From positions 19,260,860 to 19,324,859 of the forward strand of contig NC_067204.1 in assembly GCF_026262505.1 (NCBI RefSeq): DNA of 64,000 nucleotides, given 5' to 3'. Positions 31,212-42,490 of this stretch are shown here, piece by piece. The DNA comes from Trichomonas vaginalis G3 (Eukaryota > Parabasalia > Trichomonadida > Trichomonadidae). Both the position numbers and the translations under genes were made by a program. Positions within the stretch are counted from its first letter, which is position 1. Each line of letters begins with the position of its first letter. The notes beneath the pieces were generated by a model, which made no database searches, was not told where the DNA came from, and saw nothing but the letters and a program-made list of their open reading frames with translations.

Positions 31212-31236
31212 AAAAAAAAAAAAAAAAAAAAAAAAA

Positions 31237-31355
31237 GGTAGTGGGGCTTCCAGGCACTTCGTGCCCTCTAGCCCTGAAGATGTTTAGTATAAATGAAGTT
31301 TTTATTCGGAAAATTGTTAGTCTTCTGGTGTGAATTCGGAGGACTCTTCTTCTTC
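31237..31355 (+). repeat. Left terminal inverted repeat of the Maverick
   Basis: 119 bp starting GGTAGTGGGGCTTCCAGG. It includes the last about 13 codons of the first gene (31317 onward). It pairs with 56409-56527. Confidence 0.92.
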
Positions 31356-32282
31356 AACATCAAAGTCATCTGGTGTATCGAACTGAATGTATGAAAGCCA
31401 AATGTTGTATGTGTTTTCCAATTGGCTTTCAAACTTGAGATACATTCCATGCATGAGTGTTATTTCAGTTTCAACGTAGAGTTGCTGATGTGGCTTGAAG
31501 ACATGCATGAGAATTGGTCCTCCAAATTCGTCCTTGAAAAACTTGCAGTAGCAAACATAAACTGAGATAGAGTCTCCTTCTTCAATGTCTTCTGCTTGGT
31601 TAACGAAATGAATAGCAATTTTGCGTACTTGAATTGTGTTGTTGTCTGAGTAAAATAATGGTTTGAACTTGGGGTTGAGTGAGCTAAGACATTGCCATTT
31701 TGCTGTTTCTTGTCCGTACTCACGTTCTTCTTCGTCATCCTGATATCCGTAACTCTTTGATTTGAATTCGACCCAAAGCTGTTCGACTTTTTTTGCAGCT
31801 TTGGGTGGAAGACTTTCAATAAGCTGACATATAGTTCTGTCAACCATTATCTTTGTTATTGTTGGAAAATAGTTGACAATTGTGTCACCTAATTCGAATG
31901 GGTCAGGTGTTTCTTTTTGTAGTTTGGTAAAGTCTGCAAGAACTTTGTTGAGTTGTTCACAATATTCTTTGTTAAAAGTTGCAGGAACTCTTTCTTCTGG
32001 CTTTGAATTGAAGTATTCTTCAGACAATCTGAGTAGTATTTTGCGTAGTTCAGCGTTGCTGTGGTTCTTTGTAATACGGAGCTCGTTTGGTATTGTTTTT
32101 GGTAGTGAAAGTGGCTTTGGATTGAGTGAATTGCAGGACAAATTTGAATTTGAATTGTCTGTTCTGCTTGGAGAATGTGTAGATGCTGCAGTTTGATATT
32201 GAGGTTCTAAACCTGTGGGTGCTGAAAGTCTGCAAGCAATTTCTTCAGGTGAATTTGGAGCGAACACGCTAGCGAATGCCAT
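31317..32282 (-). CDS. Maverick hypothetical protein with acidic tail
   Basis: The likely start is the ATG at 32282 (MAFASVFAPNSPEE), which gives 321 residues; an in-frame ATG nine codons upstream is possible. The N-terminal third is Ser/Pro/Asn-rich and low in complexity. The rest appears globular with mixed helix and strand (for example KPLFYSDNNTIQVRKIAIHF). The end is strongly acidic (VEEEESSEFTPED) and lies inside the terminal inverted repeat. No family is recognised. It looks whole. Being at the element's edge and reading inward from the right, it is probably an accessory or regulatory gene. Confidence 0.6.
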   Translation of the reverse strand: MAFASVFAPNSPEEIACRLSAPTGLEPQYQTAASTHSPSRTDNSNSNLSCNSLNPKPLSLPKTIPNELRITKNHSNAELRKILLRLSEEYFNSKPEERVPATFNKEYCEQLNKVLADFTKLQKETPDPFELGDTIVNYFPTITKIMVDRTICQLIESLPPKAAKKVEQLWVEFKSKSYGYQDDEEEREYGQETAKWQCLSSLNPKFKPLFYSDNNTIQVRKIAIHFVNQAEDIEEGDSISVYVCYCKFFKDEFGGPILMHVFKPHQQLYVETEITLMHGMYLKFESQLENTYNIWLSYIQFDTPDDFDVEEEESSEFTPED

Positions 32283-32736
32283 TAGACAAAAATAAACTGT
32301 TTTTTTCAAATAAGAGTTTGAGATGAACCGTTTTCGTCAACGGAGACCCCCTCTATTTTTTTATTTTATTTAATAGTTACCGTTGGAAAACCGTTCCATC
32401 TCAAATATTGAATGAACTATAAACGTTTTTTGTTTTCTATATATACTTTTTTGTCCAACGGTAAAACTTTTTACACAACGGTTTTTGAGAGTCGTCGCTG
32501 TTGACTTTTTTGTAGAGCACTCAAAATAGTATAACTTTGTCCGGACAAGTAAGGGTCTATCGTCGCTACAGGAAAAGTTACAGGCGTTCCAAGGAAGTAT
32601 ACTTTGAGAAGACTTTCCCCCTTATAGAATGAGATAAGACGGTTATTTTACAAAACTGACAACACTTTGACCGAGTAGTTTTTTGTGCTGAACAAAAAGT
32701 GTCATATAAACATCTGTCAAAAACCGCTTTTTAACT

Positions 32737-32741
32737 TCACT
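32737..32741 (+). promoter_or_regulatory. Initiator of the 32746 gene
   Basis: TCACT with A+1 near 32739 lies 7 bases before the ATG at 32746. A host-type initiator inside the Maverick implies transcription by the host machinery. Confidence 0.55.
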
Positions 32742-32745
32742 TAAA

Positions 32746-34215
32746 ATGCCACGTAAGCTACGTAAGAATATACGTAAGAGGAAGAGAGCATTGAAACATC
32801 CAATAGTAAAACTAACACCACAACAACAGTTGCAACAACAAATTATGAATGACCCCACTATGTTGCAACAAATGTCAAGCAACCCTATGCTTTTAAACCG
32901 AGTTATTGGTGCACAGAGTGGAGGTTTAAGAGCGGCACTTTTAGCGAAAATGGCAGGCTATGGTGGAGCTGCAGACGGAACAGCTTATAACCCTCAAAGT
33001 CAAATGAATTTGAGTTCACTCAAAAATCAAATAACAGATGTCAAAAAGTCAAACATAGACATACAGAAACAAATAAGTGAAAACGAAAAGAAACTAGAAT
33101 ATGACAGACACACAAAGAAACTCAATGAGTTAAACGTAGAGAAAAAGAAGAAAGAAGAACAACTGAAAGAACTAAGTACAGAGGAATATGCGAAAAAAGT
33201 GTCAGAAAAAGCAGCAGAAGTAGCAAAAATGGAACAAGATGTTATAAATTTGAAAAACCATACTACTCAATATAAAGTACTGAAAGATGAAGAAATAAAA
33301 CAAAAAGCCCTGAAGACATATATGGATAGCGATGAGTATAAAAAAGAAGTTGAAGCAAATGTAAAGGCAGAAAAACTTTTACAGTTGCAAAACCAAACCG
33401 TACAGTATGAAAACTTAGCACAAGAAAGTAAAAATAACGACGCAGCCATGCAAAAGGCAATGAAAAGCGCAGAATATATAAAAGCTAATAATGACTGGTT
33501 AGATGCCCAAGCCAACGCTAAAGCAGCCCAACTTATAGGGTCAATAAGGACAAAAATACAAGCGGATGAAGACAGTTCAAATGAAGCTTTAATGAATGCT
33601 GACTTTAAGAACGCCTTCGAAGCTCTTCATAGTAAGGTGAAACTAGTGAACGACTTCTCATCTGGAAAGAAACTGAAGTCTGAAGGTTTCGACAAAGAGT
33701 TAAGAGAAGTAGCACAAAATATGACGAAAATAACAGATGCAGCAACGAGACAGGCAGTTCAAAGTGCCTATGACGCCGTTAGAGCAACTGTTGTGGAAAG
33801 TCAAGAAAAAGAGTTACAACAGACCAAAACAGACCTAGTAAATGCTTTCTTAAAAACGAAAAGTCAGGTAGGACATTATGCTGCAGATGGAACATATGTG
33901 CCAGCTGGTGGAACTTATATACCAGCTGGTGGAACTTATATACTAGCTAGTGGAACTTATATACCCACCAAACCCCTCCAAGAGAAGCACCTGCACCAGG
34001 ACTACCTAAAACATTTACATCGTCACATGGACACAAACACAGGCATGCACCAAAACCAACACAACAACCAACACAAAACCAAACAGTTCAAAACACTGCA
34101 CCACAACCAACAGTTCAAAACACTGCCACCACAACCAACAGTTCAAAACACTGCACCACAACCAACAGTTCAAAACACTGCACAGCAACAAACCACAAAC
34201 AGAGCAAGGACATAA
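32746..34215 (+). CDS. Maverick coiled-coil protein with repeat-rich tail
   Basis: 489 codons. The protein begins with a very basic segment (MPRKLRKNIRKRKRALKHP) and a Gln/Met-rich stretch. A long charged coiled coil follows at about 95-370, then four short repeats of the type GGTYIPA (33885-33965). It ends in a His/Gln/Thr-rich low-complexity tail built from a 24-base unit (34060-34195). The basic N-terminus recalls nuclear-targeting or DNA-binding leaders such as those of virion core proteins. No family is recognised. The tail composition suggests the present end may not be the original one. Confidence 0.5.
   Translation: MPRKLRKNIRKRKRALKHPIVKLTPQQQLQQQIMNDPTMLQQMSSNPMLLNRVIGAQSGGLRAALLAKMAGYGGAADGTAYNPQSQMNLSSLKNQITDVKKSNIDIQKQISENEKKLEYDRHTKKLNELNVEKKKKEEQLKELSTEEYAKKVSEKAAEVAKMEQDVINLKNHTTQYKVLKDEEIKQKALKTYMDSDEYKKEVEANVKAEKLLQLQNQTVQYENLAQESKNNDAAMQKAMKSAEYIKANNDWLDAQANAKAAQLIGSIRTKIQADEDSSNEALMNADFKNAFEALHSKVKLVNDFSSGKKLKSEGFDKELREVAQNMTKITDAATRQAVQSAYDAVRATVVESQEKELQQTKTDLVNAFLKTKSQVGHYAADGTYVPAGGTYIPAGGTYILASGTYIPTKPLQEKHLHQDYLKHLHRHMDTNTGMHQNQHNNQHKTKQFKTLHHNQQFKTLPPQPTVQNTAPQPTVQNTAQQQTTNRART
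33885..34195 (+). repeat. Two short tandem repeats in the coiled-coil gene
   Basis: A 24-bp unit containing GGAACTTATATACCAGCTGGT is present about four times at 33885-33965. A second 24-bp unit, CCAACAGTTCAAAACACTG with flanks, is present about four to five times at 34075-34195. Confidence 0.7.
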
Positions 34216-36040
34216 AAGAAGTAGAGAACAAGGAAACCAAGAATTCTTAAAAATGCTTAAGGAAAATTATGGTTACCCAGATACTCTTGACTTTAGTGAC
34301 AGATATAAAGAAGCTATTAGAAAGTTCAAGGAAGGAAATACTGACCCGAACCTATTTAGCTTTATGGTTCAGCACCAAATGGATATAATTTCAAACCTGG
34401 AAAATACAAGCTCGCTAAGGATATGATTTAATAGCATATCATCCAAATGACATGACTGAATTTACTCCGAGATATTTGGTGTCAGAGCTAAATGATAATT
34501 CAACTTCTCTTCATGAAACGCGTAAAAAATAGAGACGGAACGAAAGAAGAAAGGTTTATGAGTCGGATGACTTAGATAGGGAACTTTTAAAAAACGGTCT
34601 CGAATATATGAAATGCCAGCAGATGAGGTACAAGAAACTCCACAGGAAGAAGTTCCAGATACAACCAGACATGGAAGAAATAGTTCAGCAACAACAGCTA
34701 GAAGAGCCTGAAGGAAACAAACAAGTCCCTCCTTTGGAAACTAACTTCACAGAACTAGATGAAGATTTGGAACAGCCGAAAAATCTTGACCCTCAACAAG
34801 AGTATGCGGAGAATATGGAATCTTTCCAAGAGTCTTAAGAAAAATTTCAGCTGACATAGTAGAAGAATATCGAAAAATGTTCGCCGACATACAAAAGACT
34901 CCAACATTCAGATGAAAATATCAGCATAGAATGGAAGTACTGAAAGATAATGTACACAAATACAACAATCCTTTTTACTTACGAGCATATAACGTTCAAT
35001 CTTTGGATGAACTCGGTGAAAATAAAAGTTAAATTTCAACAAAACATATAGAAATGAAACATTGTTTAAAGTTCATTCAGAACCTAGCCAATATGGAAAC
35101 AAACCTACTTTTGTTTCTGCAGACGATGGAACTACAATGAGATGGGTCATAAAGCTAATCCGGATAGGTGGTTCATAAACTTACAACCACAATTCCAAGA
35201 AGTTGTAGACGCAATGGAAGTGAATGGTGAACCAGATGTAGCTGGTATTTTCAGCGCCGGCTTTAATGCCATTGAAAGATATGAAAGATGCAGATATTTT
35301 GGACCAGTATGAAATGAACATGGCTGATGGAAATATAACACCTGACGTTCTAGAACATTTATCTCAAAGAACTACACAGAAACCATAGAGATGGTATATT
35401 GGTGAAGAGTTTAGAAAGAAAGTTAGGGAGAGAGAAGGAAGAGAACCTATTGCTACATGACCTTGCAAACGAAAGTTTACAAAATGTCATAAAAACTTAC
35501 TTTGCAGACAATGAACCGAGAAGGGATGAATATTTAAGAAAAACTCAAATGGACAGTACCAAATGAAATTTTAGTATGAAAAAAACATGTTCCTTGACAA
35601 AATAAAACCAACTACAGAAATAAATGACGCAAGACTGAAACATTGGGTAAAAGCTTTCCCATTCACAAAAGATATTATTGGTAACATGGAAAGAAAACCA
35701 GAATGGCTACAAAAACATATATTTGGAAACGAGCTTATTCCATATGGACAAGCTCTGTTTGAAGAGCTTGAACCGGAAACTCAGGAAAGAGTCATGCAAA
35801 CAATACGCGAAGACTCAAATACAAACTATGACAAAATCTTTCTAGGATATAGGTTACCTGAGTTGGGCGACCAGAGCCAAAGGCAAAAAGGACATGGGAA
35901 ATTTACAACATACTAGGTGAACATGAGGCAAAGATGCAACAACTTGAAGCAGAGGGCAAGTTACCAAAAGCGACACCAAAAGAAGAAGAGTAGAACAAAG
36001 TAAAGCTTGGTCCGAGTGGGTTCTATTATGATATATAAAT
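34216..36040 (+). pseudogene. Decayed Maverick coding region, unknown products
   Basis: Plus-strand coding character continues in pieces between the coiled-coil gene and the capsid region, with many Glu/Gln/Asn-rich stretches and a better-preserved part near 35590-35916. No family is recognised. The position upstream of the capsid suggests structural or assembly genes, but this is inference. It is broken. Confidence 0.5.
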
Positions 36041-36069
36041 CCAACTATTCTATATTTTTACCCATATGA

Positions 36070-37690
36070 AATGTACGCCGCTCAGATAACGCCAACAGTT
36101 TTGGATGCCATGAACGGAAATGTTCCGAATGGTATAACGAATGCGACAATGCCATTAGAAGGTCAGAAATAGTTCCTGGAACTTACGAATATACAACTGC
36201 TGTTTCTTATGGAAATGTAGGTGAGTTTGGAGAAGTTCTTCAACAACAGTAGATATTGCTTGCGACAGGTTTCATATTATTTCTATTGACAACTCATTCT
36301 TATACGTGGAACAAGACATTGAAATAAAACCTTCTGCCAAGTTGTCTGACAAGAAAGGTTGCAATGGAATTTTCTATGTCGGATACCAATATGCTCCAGA
36401 AGTTTTCATGGGATATAAGATATATTCTAACTCTGACTTAGTTCAAACAGTAACATGGGCAAACTATGAATGGTTCGCTTTGAGAAACTCAGTACAACCA
36501 CAAGCTAGAGAACAAACAGACCAGTATGCAAATATTGAGAAAATAAGAAGACTTGACCCTAACGTTCCAGGAGTTTATGTTAACCTTTCTGGTTCAGATG
36601 GAACTGCTGCCACTAAAGTAAAACTGAAACTTAGAGTTCCTTTGTCATTTCCTCATCTTCAGGTTTTTAAGATACTTGCCAAACTGGGCAGGAAAAATTT
36701 CTATCGAACTTACTCCAAGCAAAAATAACTTAGTCATTGCACCAACACAAGACCCATTCAGCATTACTGTAGCTGGAACTGGTGGAGCCAAGTTCTGTGA
36801 CTTTTGCAAAGACAAAGTTGACTTAGACTTTGGTTTCTCAAACTTCAACAATGAAGTAAACTATTATTTCAATGCTGCTGGAACTGCTTGGGACCCAGTT
36901 AAGTTCACATGCGAAAAATTTGAATGCAAGAGAATAGAAAGCAGACTTGCAGTCTATATGTTGGACCCAGATATTTCAAATGCTTTAGCTGCCAAATATA
37001 TTGCAGTTCCACTTATGTTCCCTATACACCAAATATCTGTCAAAGACTTTGCAGGTGAAGTTGGAAACCAAAGTGCTGACCCAGGTGCAAGAACAGATAT
37101 TGCTTTAACAACTGCAATGAAACATGCAGATACTATGTTTGTACTGTTCAGACGAACTATAAATGACTATTCTTGTTTCTACAACCCCGGTATTAAATAT
37201 CATATAAACATAGATGGCAAATATTATCCAAGAAGAATATTCTACAGTTGAGGATATGAGGTCATACAACTTGACATTAGATGCTATGAACTTTAACAAC
37301 AACTTCACAACAACCATAAACCCTGAAATGCAAAGTTCTATTATGCCATATGTGAAAGTATGGACTCATACAGGAGGTCAAAAAAACTCAATATACAAAT
37401 GGAGACCGTTCAAACTTTTGGCTTGGCATTCCATTTGCTGACTCAGAAGACTTTATGGGTGGTATTTCAACTGTTGGTACTGTACAAATACAATATACTG
37501 GTGACAGAGACGGTCCAGATGAATTGAGAGCAAAGAAGTTTACAAAACCAATAGCACTTTTCACGGAAGATGCTCTTTTGAAGATTCGTTCGATGAAACC
37601 TGCTGGGGCCTCCTCAGATTGGCATAACGACAGCTTCCATCGAGCAGATTTTGGCAGCAGGTCAGTAAGTTGTTTCTTGAACTGACTTCT
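36070..37690 (+). pseudogene. Probable major capsid protein region (broken)
   Basis: Coding pieces are rich in beta-strand and aromatic/Asn patterns. They include KLKLRVPLSFPHLQVF and a segment with PNWAGKISIELTPS (the Trp-Ala-Gly turn followed by an Ile-Glu-Leu strand is common in double jelly-roll capsids), and then a Cys-containing region FCDFCKDK. Total size and position between structural-type genes and the helicase agree with the major capsid protein of Polintons. The assignment rests on pattern and context, not on a search. It is broken, with a few breaks. Confidence 0.55.
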
Positions 37691-38009
37691 CTCCGTCAAA
37701 TATTGACAGTACGCCAGTTTTGACATAATATTGTATTATAAACTTTTCTTTAGTAATATCGGTCAGTTTTGAAGTTATATTTTTGTCTGCTTCAAGAACT
37801 TTTCACCATTTCAGTTATACCAACTTTCTTTGCTTTATGAAAATATTTTGGTTCAGCAAAGACTGCTATTCTATAACATTTACCATTGTTTGTATAAAGA
37901 ACTATTCTGTCAATGTATTTGTATTGTTGTGTGTGTAAACTTTGTTCTGCTTCAATTCGAAGAGATACTCGAATACGTCCATCTTTTTATTCTAAGTAAA
38001 AATGTCATT

Positions 38010-38575
38010 TCCGAAAAATAGAAGCGTGAGTGTTTCAAAAGGTTTAATGGCGTGGCAGATGTGAAGTTAAATTCACCAACTCAAACAAACAGTCAAAGTG
38101 TTATTGTCAATGTCAAAGACAGAGATGTTGAAGTGGGGAAACCATACGAAGACGAAGATGGTATAACAATTGTTCCTGTAAAAGAACCAACATATCCTGA
38201 AGTTTAGCAGAGACTTAAGTTCTGTTGCAGATATTCGAAATGACTACCAACAACTTAAAGACAAACTTCAAACTCAGGAGAAGATTTGTCAAGCTTTAGG
38301 TATAATGTTAAACTTGGTCGAACACAACCCTGTAAAAGTGAACTCATATGTCATTGCACCTCATGAAGTTTTGAAAGAACTATTGAAACTTTTGACAGAA
38401 GGCAGACGATATAAACATCAAAGAAATAGAACCCGACATTAGTTGCTGTGGTGTTTCATATAATGCCATTGACAAGATATACGTTATGAAAGGAGGTGAA
38501 ACGTTGAACTTAAAGTATAGTTTCCCAGACGTCATAAAAATATTTGACGACCACAACATTTCATTAAAATTTATT
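38010..38575 (+). pseudogene. Decayed Maverick gene remnants
   Basis: Short plus-strand coding pieces with acidic and Lys-rich character lie between the capsid-like and the next structural-like region. A host-type initiator TCATT lies near 38001. No family is recognised. Confidence 0.35.
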
Positions 38576-38586
38576 TGCTAAGTAAA

Positions 38587-39383
38587 ATGGCAGAAGACAT
38601 AATGGTTTATACTATTACGACTAAAAACCCTGAGTCATATAATTCTATAACAACAAACTTACAAAGTCCTCAAGGACGGTATTGTAAACTAACTTTAAAC
38701 ACAATGACGACTAAAGCCTGTTTTGCTCTTTTGACACCAGAAGACTTTATTGTTGTGAATGGTAAAAAATACTCCTTTGAAGATACTTACTCAGATATAC
38801 CACCAACAGGTTTTGTTGACTTATTTAATACTTTAAGTACGGGTGTAACATGTGCTGCAACTAGAGCAGGTTTCATTATGTTTGGATGTCCGACTGAGTT
38901 TACTATAAACGATATGAGCTATAATACAAAACTTATTTCTGGTTTTTACTACCAACAGTTTCCTATAACAGGAAAAGGTGTCATACAAGGTTTGTTATTC
39001 CATTGACATTAAGCACACCAATCTTATATATTGTTTCAAACTTAGGTTCAAAGTGTTATTCGAATGTCGACAGAAACTATTATGACCAAAAGATACTTAT
39101 GCGTATAAACAATACTTTCTCTGCTGGTTTGCCTATTGTTCATTCGAATGCAGAATTTTCAACCTTAGTGAACTCAAACACTTTGGCAAGTATAACGTTG
39201 ACATTAGTTGACGCAAACTTTGTTCCTGTAAAACTTTTATGTCCTATGTATTTGTCAATGACGGCAGAAAGTTTCGAATTGGAAGATGCAACTGGTGAAA
39301 GTATTGTATTACAAGAACAACTTCAACAACAAATAGCTCAAGAACAACAAATGCAACAAATGCAACAACAAAGTCAAGAATAA
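38587..39383 (+). pseudogene. Possible minor capsid/penton-like region (broken)
   Basis: Strand-rich coding sequence begins MAEDIMVYTITTKNPESY. Its later part contains SITLTLVDANFVPVKLL, a strand-turn-strand phrase often seen near the end of small jelly-roll capsid proteins, before a Gln-rich tail. It follows the capsid-like region on the same strand. Minor capsid is a guess from composition and context. It is broken. Confidence 0.35.
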
Positions 39384-39409
39384 AAAAATATTTTTTTTAT
39401 TTTTATAAA

Positions 39410-40644
39410 AATGTACAGAATAGATGTTTCAGATTTTTATGACTTCCAAGCATTCAGAAATATGTGTCCATTTCGAGACTATAACAAAGCAGTCGAGAAT
39501 TTGAAACGTTTAGTCATTTATGTCGACTCTGCCCAGAATGTTATGTTATGAAAGAATGGGATGTAGTCTTTAACAAACCAAGAGCAACAATAGTTTCAGA
39601 ACAAGAATGTAGACAGAAACTTAAGAAAATAAAAGTTGTACAAGTTGGCATGAAGATGTTAGATGCTTGGGATATCTTATTGTCAAAGTTGAAGATTTTT
39701 CAGTTCGTGGTATAAAAGTTTTATACACCTTCTCCAAACTTCTATTCTATCTTCACTGGATATAAATACGAACAAGTAGAATGGAAAGAAAATATTATAG
39801 AAGCTTGGTTAGACCATGTCAAAGAAATTATATGCAATGGAAACGAAAAGGTTTATGAGTATATCTTATGTTGGTTTGCAAACATCTTACAACATCCAAG
39901 TGCTAAGAATGAAACTGCTCTCATTATAATTGGAAAACAAGGAACAGGTAAGAACACATTCTTTACAGATATTTTGTGCAAACTGTTAGAGGGCTATTCG
40001 AACCCGAATATGACAAACATAGAAAACATCTGCGGTAAATTTAACTCTTCAATAGAGAATATGAAACTTATAGTTTGCAATGAACTTCAAAGTATAGATA
40101 CAACAAAAGTTTTAAACTCAGATGCTTTGAAGAGTCTTATAACAGACAAAGTTGGAGTTGTTGAAAGAAAGTATAAAGACCAAAGAGTTTGTGAAAATGT
40201 TGCAAACTTCATTATGGTTTCAAACAATGCTGTTCCGATGAAGTTAGAAAGTTCTGACAGAAGATATGTAGTTGTCAGAACGTCAGATTCTCATATGCAA
40301 GATACAGAATATTTTGACGACTTAGCAGAAACTTTGACATCTGACTTTTACAACCACTTGTTCTCATATTTTATGACATTAGATATTTCAAGTTCAATCC
40401 AAGACAAATTCCACATACCGAAGAGAGACAAACATTGTTAGAAGCAAACAAGAGTGTATATGAACTGTTCATAGATGAAACTGACTTTGTGTCATTAGAT
40501 GAAAGGTCATTGTACGATTCGTATAAACAATATTGTCAAGAATATGGTTATATGGCAGCTTCTAAACGAACATTCTTGGCAAATGTCAAAAGTCTTTTAG
40601 ACATACAGAATGGTGTATATACAAAGAAAAATTTTTATGAGTAA
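39410..40644 (+). pseudogene. Superfamily 3 (D5-like) helicase region (broken)
   Basis: The motifs of SF3 replicative helicases appear in order: Walker A in LIIIGKQGTGKNTFF (about 39926-39970), the Walker B-like KLIVCNELQS (about 40070-40095), motif C in ANFIMVSNNAVPM (about 40200-40240), and the arginine finger-like SSDRRYVVV just after. This enzyme would unwind DNA for the element's own polymerase. Classical Polintons usually lack an SF3 helicase, whereas virophages and Polinton-like viruses have one. It is broken, with few breaks. Confidence 0.8.
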
Positions 40645-40680
40645 ATTTAAAAAAAAATATTTTTTTATCCGATAGAAAAG

Positions 40681-41061
40681 ATGGCAAAATTCATCTCAGT
40701 AAACAAGTACATGTCAGGACTTAAAGAAGAACTAGACCCATTCACATATTTGAATGTTTACTTCTACCATTTTGAAAAGTCTTCATTCAGCAAAGTTTGG
40801 AACATCGAACCAGTTAAGTTTGCTATTGTGACTAAAAATGGTGCGAAATTTGAAGACTTAGACATAGAAGGTTTGTTAGCAGTCAAAGAAAGTTTTGACA
40901 GAAGGTTCTCAAACCTTAAAGAAGGCAAAGCATACAAACTTGTTATACCTTATGAACCAAAGAAAGCAGACGACTATGAATATTATGAGTCTAAGATAGT
41001 TGAAGTTCAAGGTAAATTGGGTAAAAAGATTTTAGAGTCTAAAGCCAGTGTTTGCTCCTAA
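40681..41061 (+). CDS. Maverick hypothetical protein, 126 aa
   Basis: Begins MAKFISVNKYMSG after an A/T-rich leader and runs to 41061. It is a small globular protein with alternating aromatic and charged residues (FTYLNVYFYHFEKSSF). It follows the helicase on the same strand with a 36-bp gap. A single-stranded DNA-binding role would fit position and size but there is no motif to support it. No family is recognised. Confidence 0.45.
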   Translation: MAKFISVNKYMSGLKEELDPFTYLNVYFYHFEKSSFSKVWNIEPVKFAIVTKNGAKFEDLDIEGLLAVKESFDRRFSNLKEGKAYKLVIPYEPKKADDYEYYESKIVEVQGKLGKKILESKASVCS

Positions 41062-41099
41062 AGAGGAAGAGAACATTGACATTGACCCAGAAATGTTCT

Positions 41100-41590
41100 A
41101 AAAATAAAATTTTATTTTTACATGTCAAATTTCTTTTTCTCTGGAACTGGTTCAGGTTCTTTCTTCTCTTCTTCTACTTTCTTTTCTTTCTTTTCTCTCT
41201 TCTTCTTTTCTGGTGGAGTTATGTCAAATTTGGCGCAACCATATTTATGTAAAAAGTTCTTTGTCCTTTAATAGCTCATCTATTCTGTTTTCTATTTCAT
41301 CTTCAAGAACAGCGCATGTGTCTTCTTTGCATTCTAAGAAACTTTTGTTGGACTTCATCTTTCCAAGAGGCGTTCATCTCTGTCAACAAGTCTGTCATTG
41401 ACAAATTTTAAGACTGCTCTGCTTAATGTTTTATGGTTCTTGTCATATTCCCAGAAACAGAACTTTAGAACAAATTCACCTTTCTTGTTTACACTATGTA
41501 AGATTTTTATGGTCGACAGATGTTTTGCTGGTCGAAAAGCTTGTCTCGAATATAGATAGCGAAATCGCTAGACATTTTCTAAAAGATAAA
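41100..41590 (-). pseudogene. Minus-strand Maverick gene remnants
   Basis: On the minus strand the stretch shows coding character (for example GEFVLKFCFWEYDKNHKTL) and a Lys/Glu-rich tail, convergent with the preceding gene. No family is recognised and it is broken. Confidence 0.4.
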
Positions 41591-41613
41591 AATTTTAATT
41601 TTTTCTAAAAAAT

Positions 41614-42490
41614 ATGTTTAGAAAAAAAAGTTTGCTGACATTGACAAAAAATTTGAGAATGTTTTAAACAAGAACAAGAGGAAGTTAGAAAATGCTCAGA
41701 TAAAGCCTATACATGACAAGTTCTTATTTGCTCAGAATGGTATAACAGGTCTAATTGCACCACCTGGGTCGGGTAAGACTTTCACTTATCTTAAAATGGC
41801 TGCACAACAACAAGAACTAGATGAGAAGAACCCATTCTATGAGTTAGTTGTTATTTGTAGTACTTCTGGTCAATTTGACCAAACCGTCAATTCGTTCAAA
41901 GATATTATAAAGAAGTCTAAGTTAGTATGTATAAAGGATACTGAGTTGTTTAGATTGGATAAAGAAGTACCAAAGAAGAGTTTGAAGTATAATGCTATAA
42001 ATAGTATAATAAATTCTAAGTTTAAAGACCCAAATGAGGAAATGCAGAGAAATTAGAGAAGAAACACTTCAGAAACAAACAGAAAGAGATAGAATACATT
42101 TCGAAGAAATTGCAATCTTACGATTGGAAGACTTACCCTCATAGATGTCTTCTTATCTTAGATGATTTCGCCTCTCATCCTTTGTTAAAGAACAGAGAAC
42201 AAGATATGTGTCGAATTCTTAAGAAGCTCAGACACTTTAACATCTCAGTTGTCATTTGTGTACAGACAGCAAAGAGTTTAAGTAAGGATGTAAAGAGAAT
42301 ACTTACTGACATTATACTTTTCCCCGGATTGTCCGAAGACGATTTCATGGAACTTATGAAAGAGTCCATGGCAGGTAAGTTTGACAGACATGAACTATGG
42401 GAGAAGTACAAAGTCATACAAGACCCTCATACTTCTTTCAGAATTCATATCTACGCGAACAAAGTTCAAATTGTAAAAAGTCAAGCTTGA
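41614..42490 (+). pseudogene. Packaging ATPase (FtsK/HerA, A32-like) region (broken)
   Basis: Walker A in GLIAPPGSGKTFTYL (about 41752-41796) and Walker B in CLLILDDFASHP (about 42145-42180) are followed by a sensor-like VVICVQTAKSL. This is the genome-packaging ATPase shared by Polintons, virophages and large DNA viruses, which would pump DNA into the capsid. The last 38 bases of this region recur at 44177-44214. It is broken. Confidence 0.85.

Noticed and set aside
31201-31236. Poly-A tail of a LINE or SINE before the Maverick
   Set aside because: The A25 run abuts the inverted repeat and has a T12 counterpart at the other end, which fits the Maverick ends better than an independent retroelement; no LINE sequence lies upstream.
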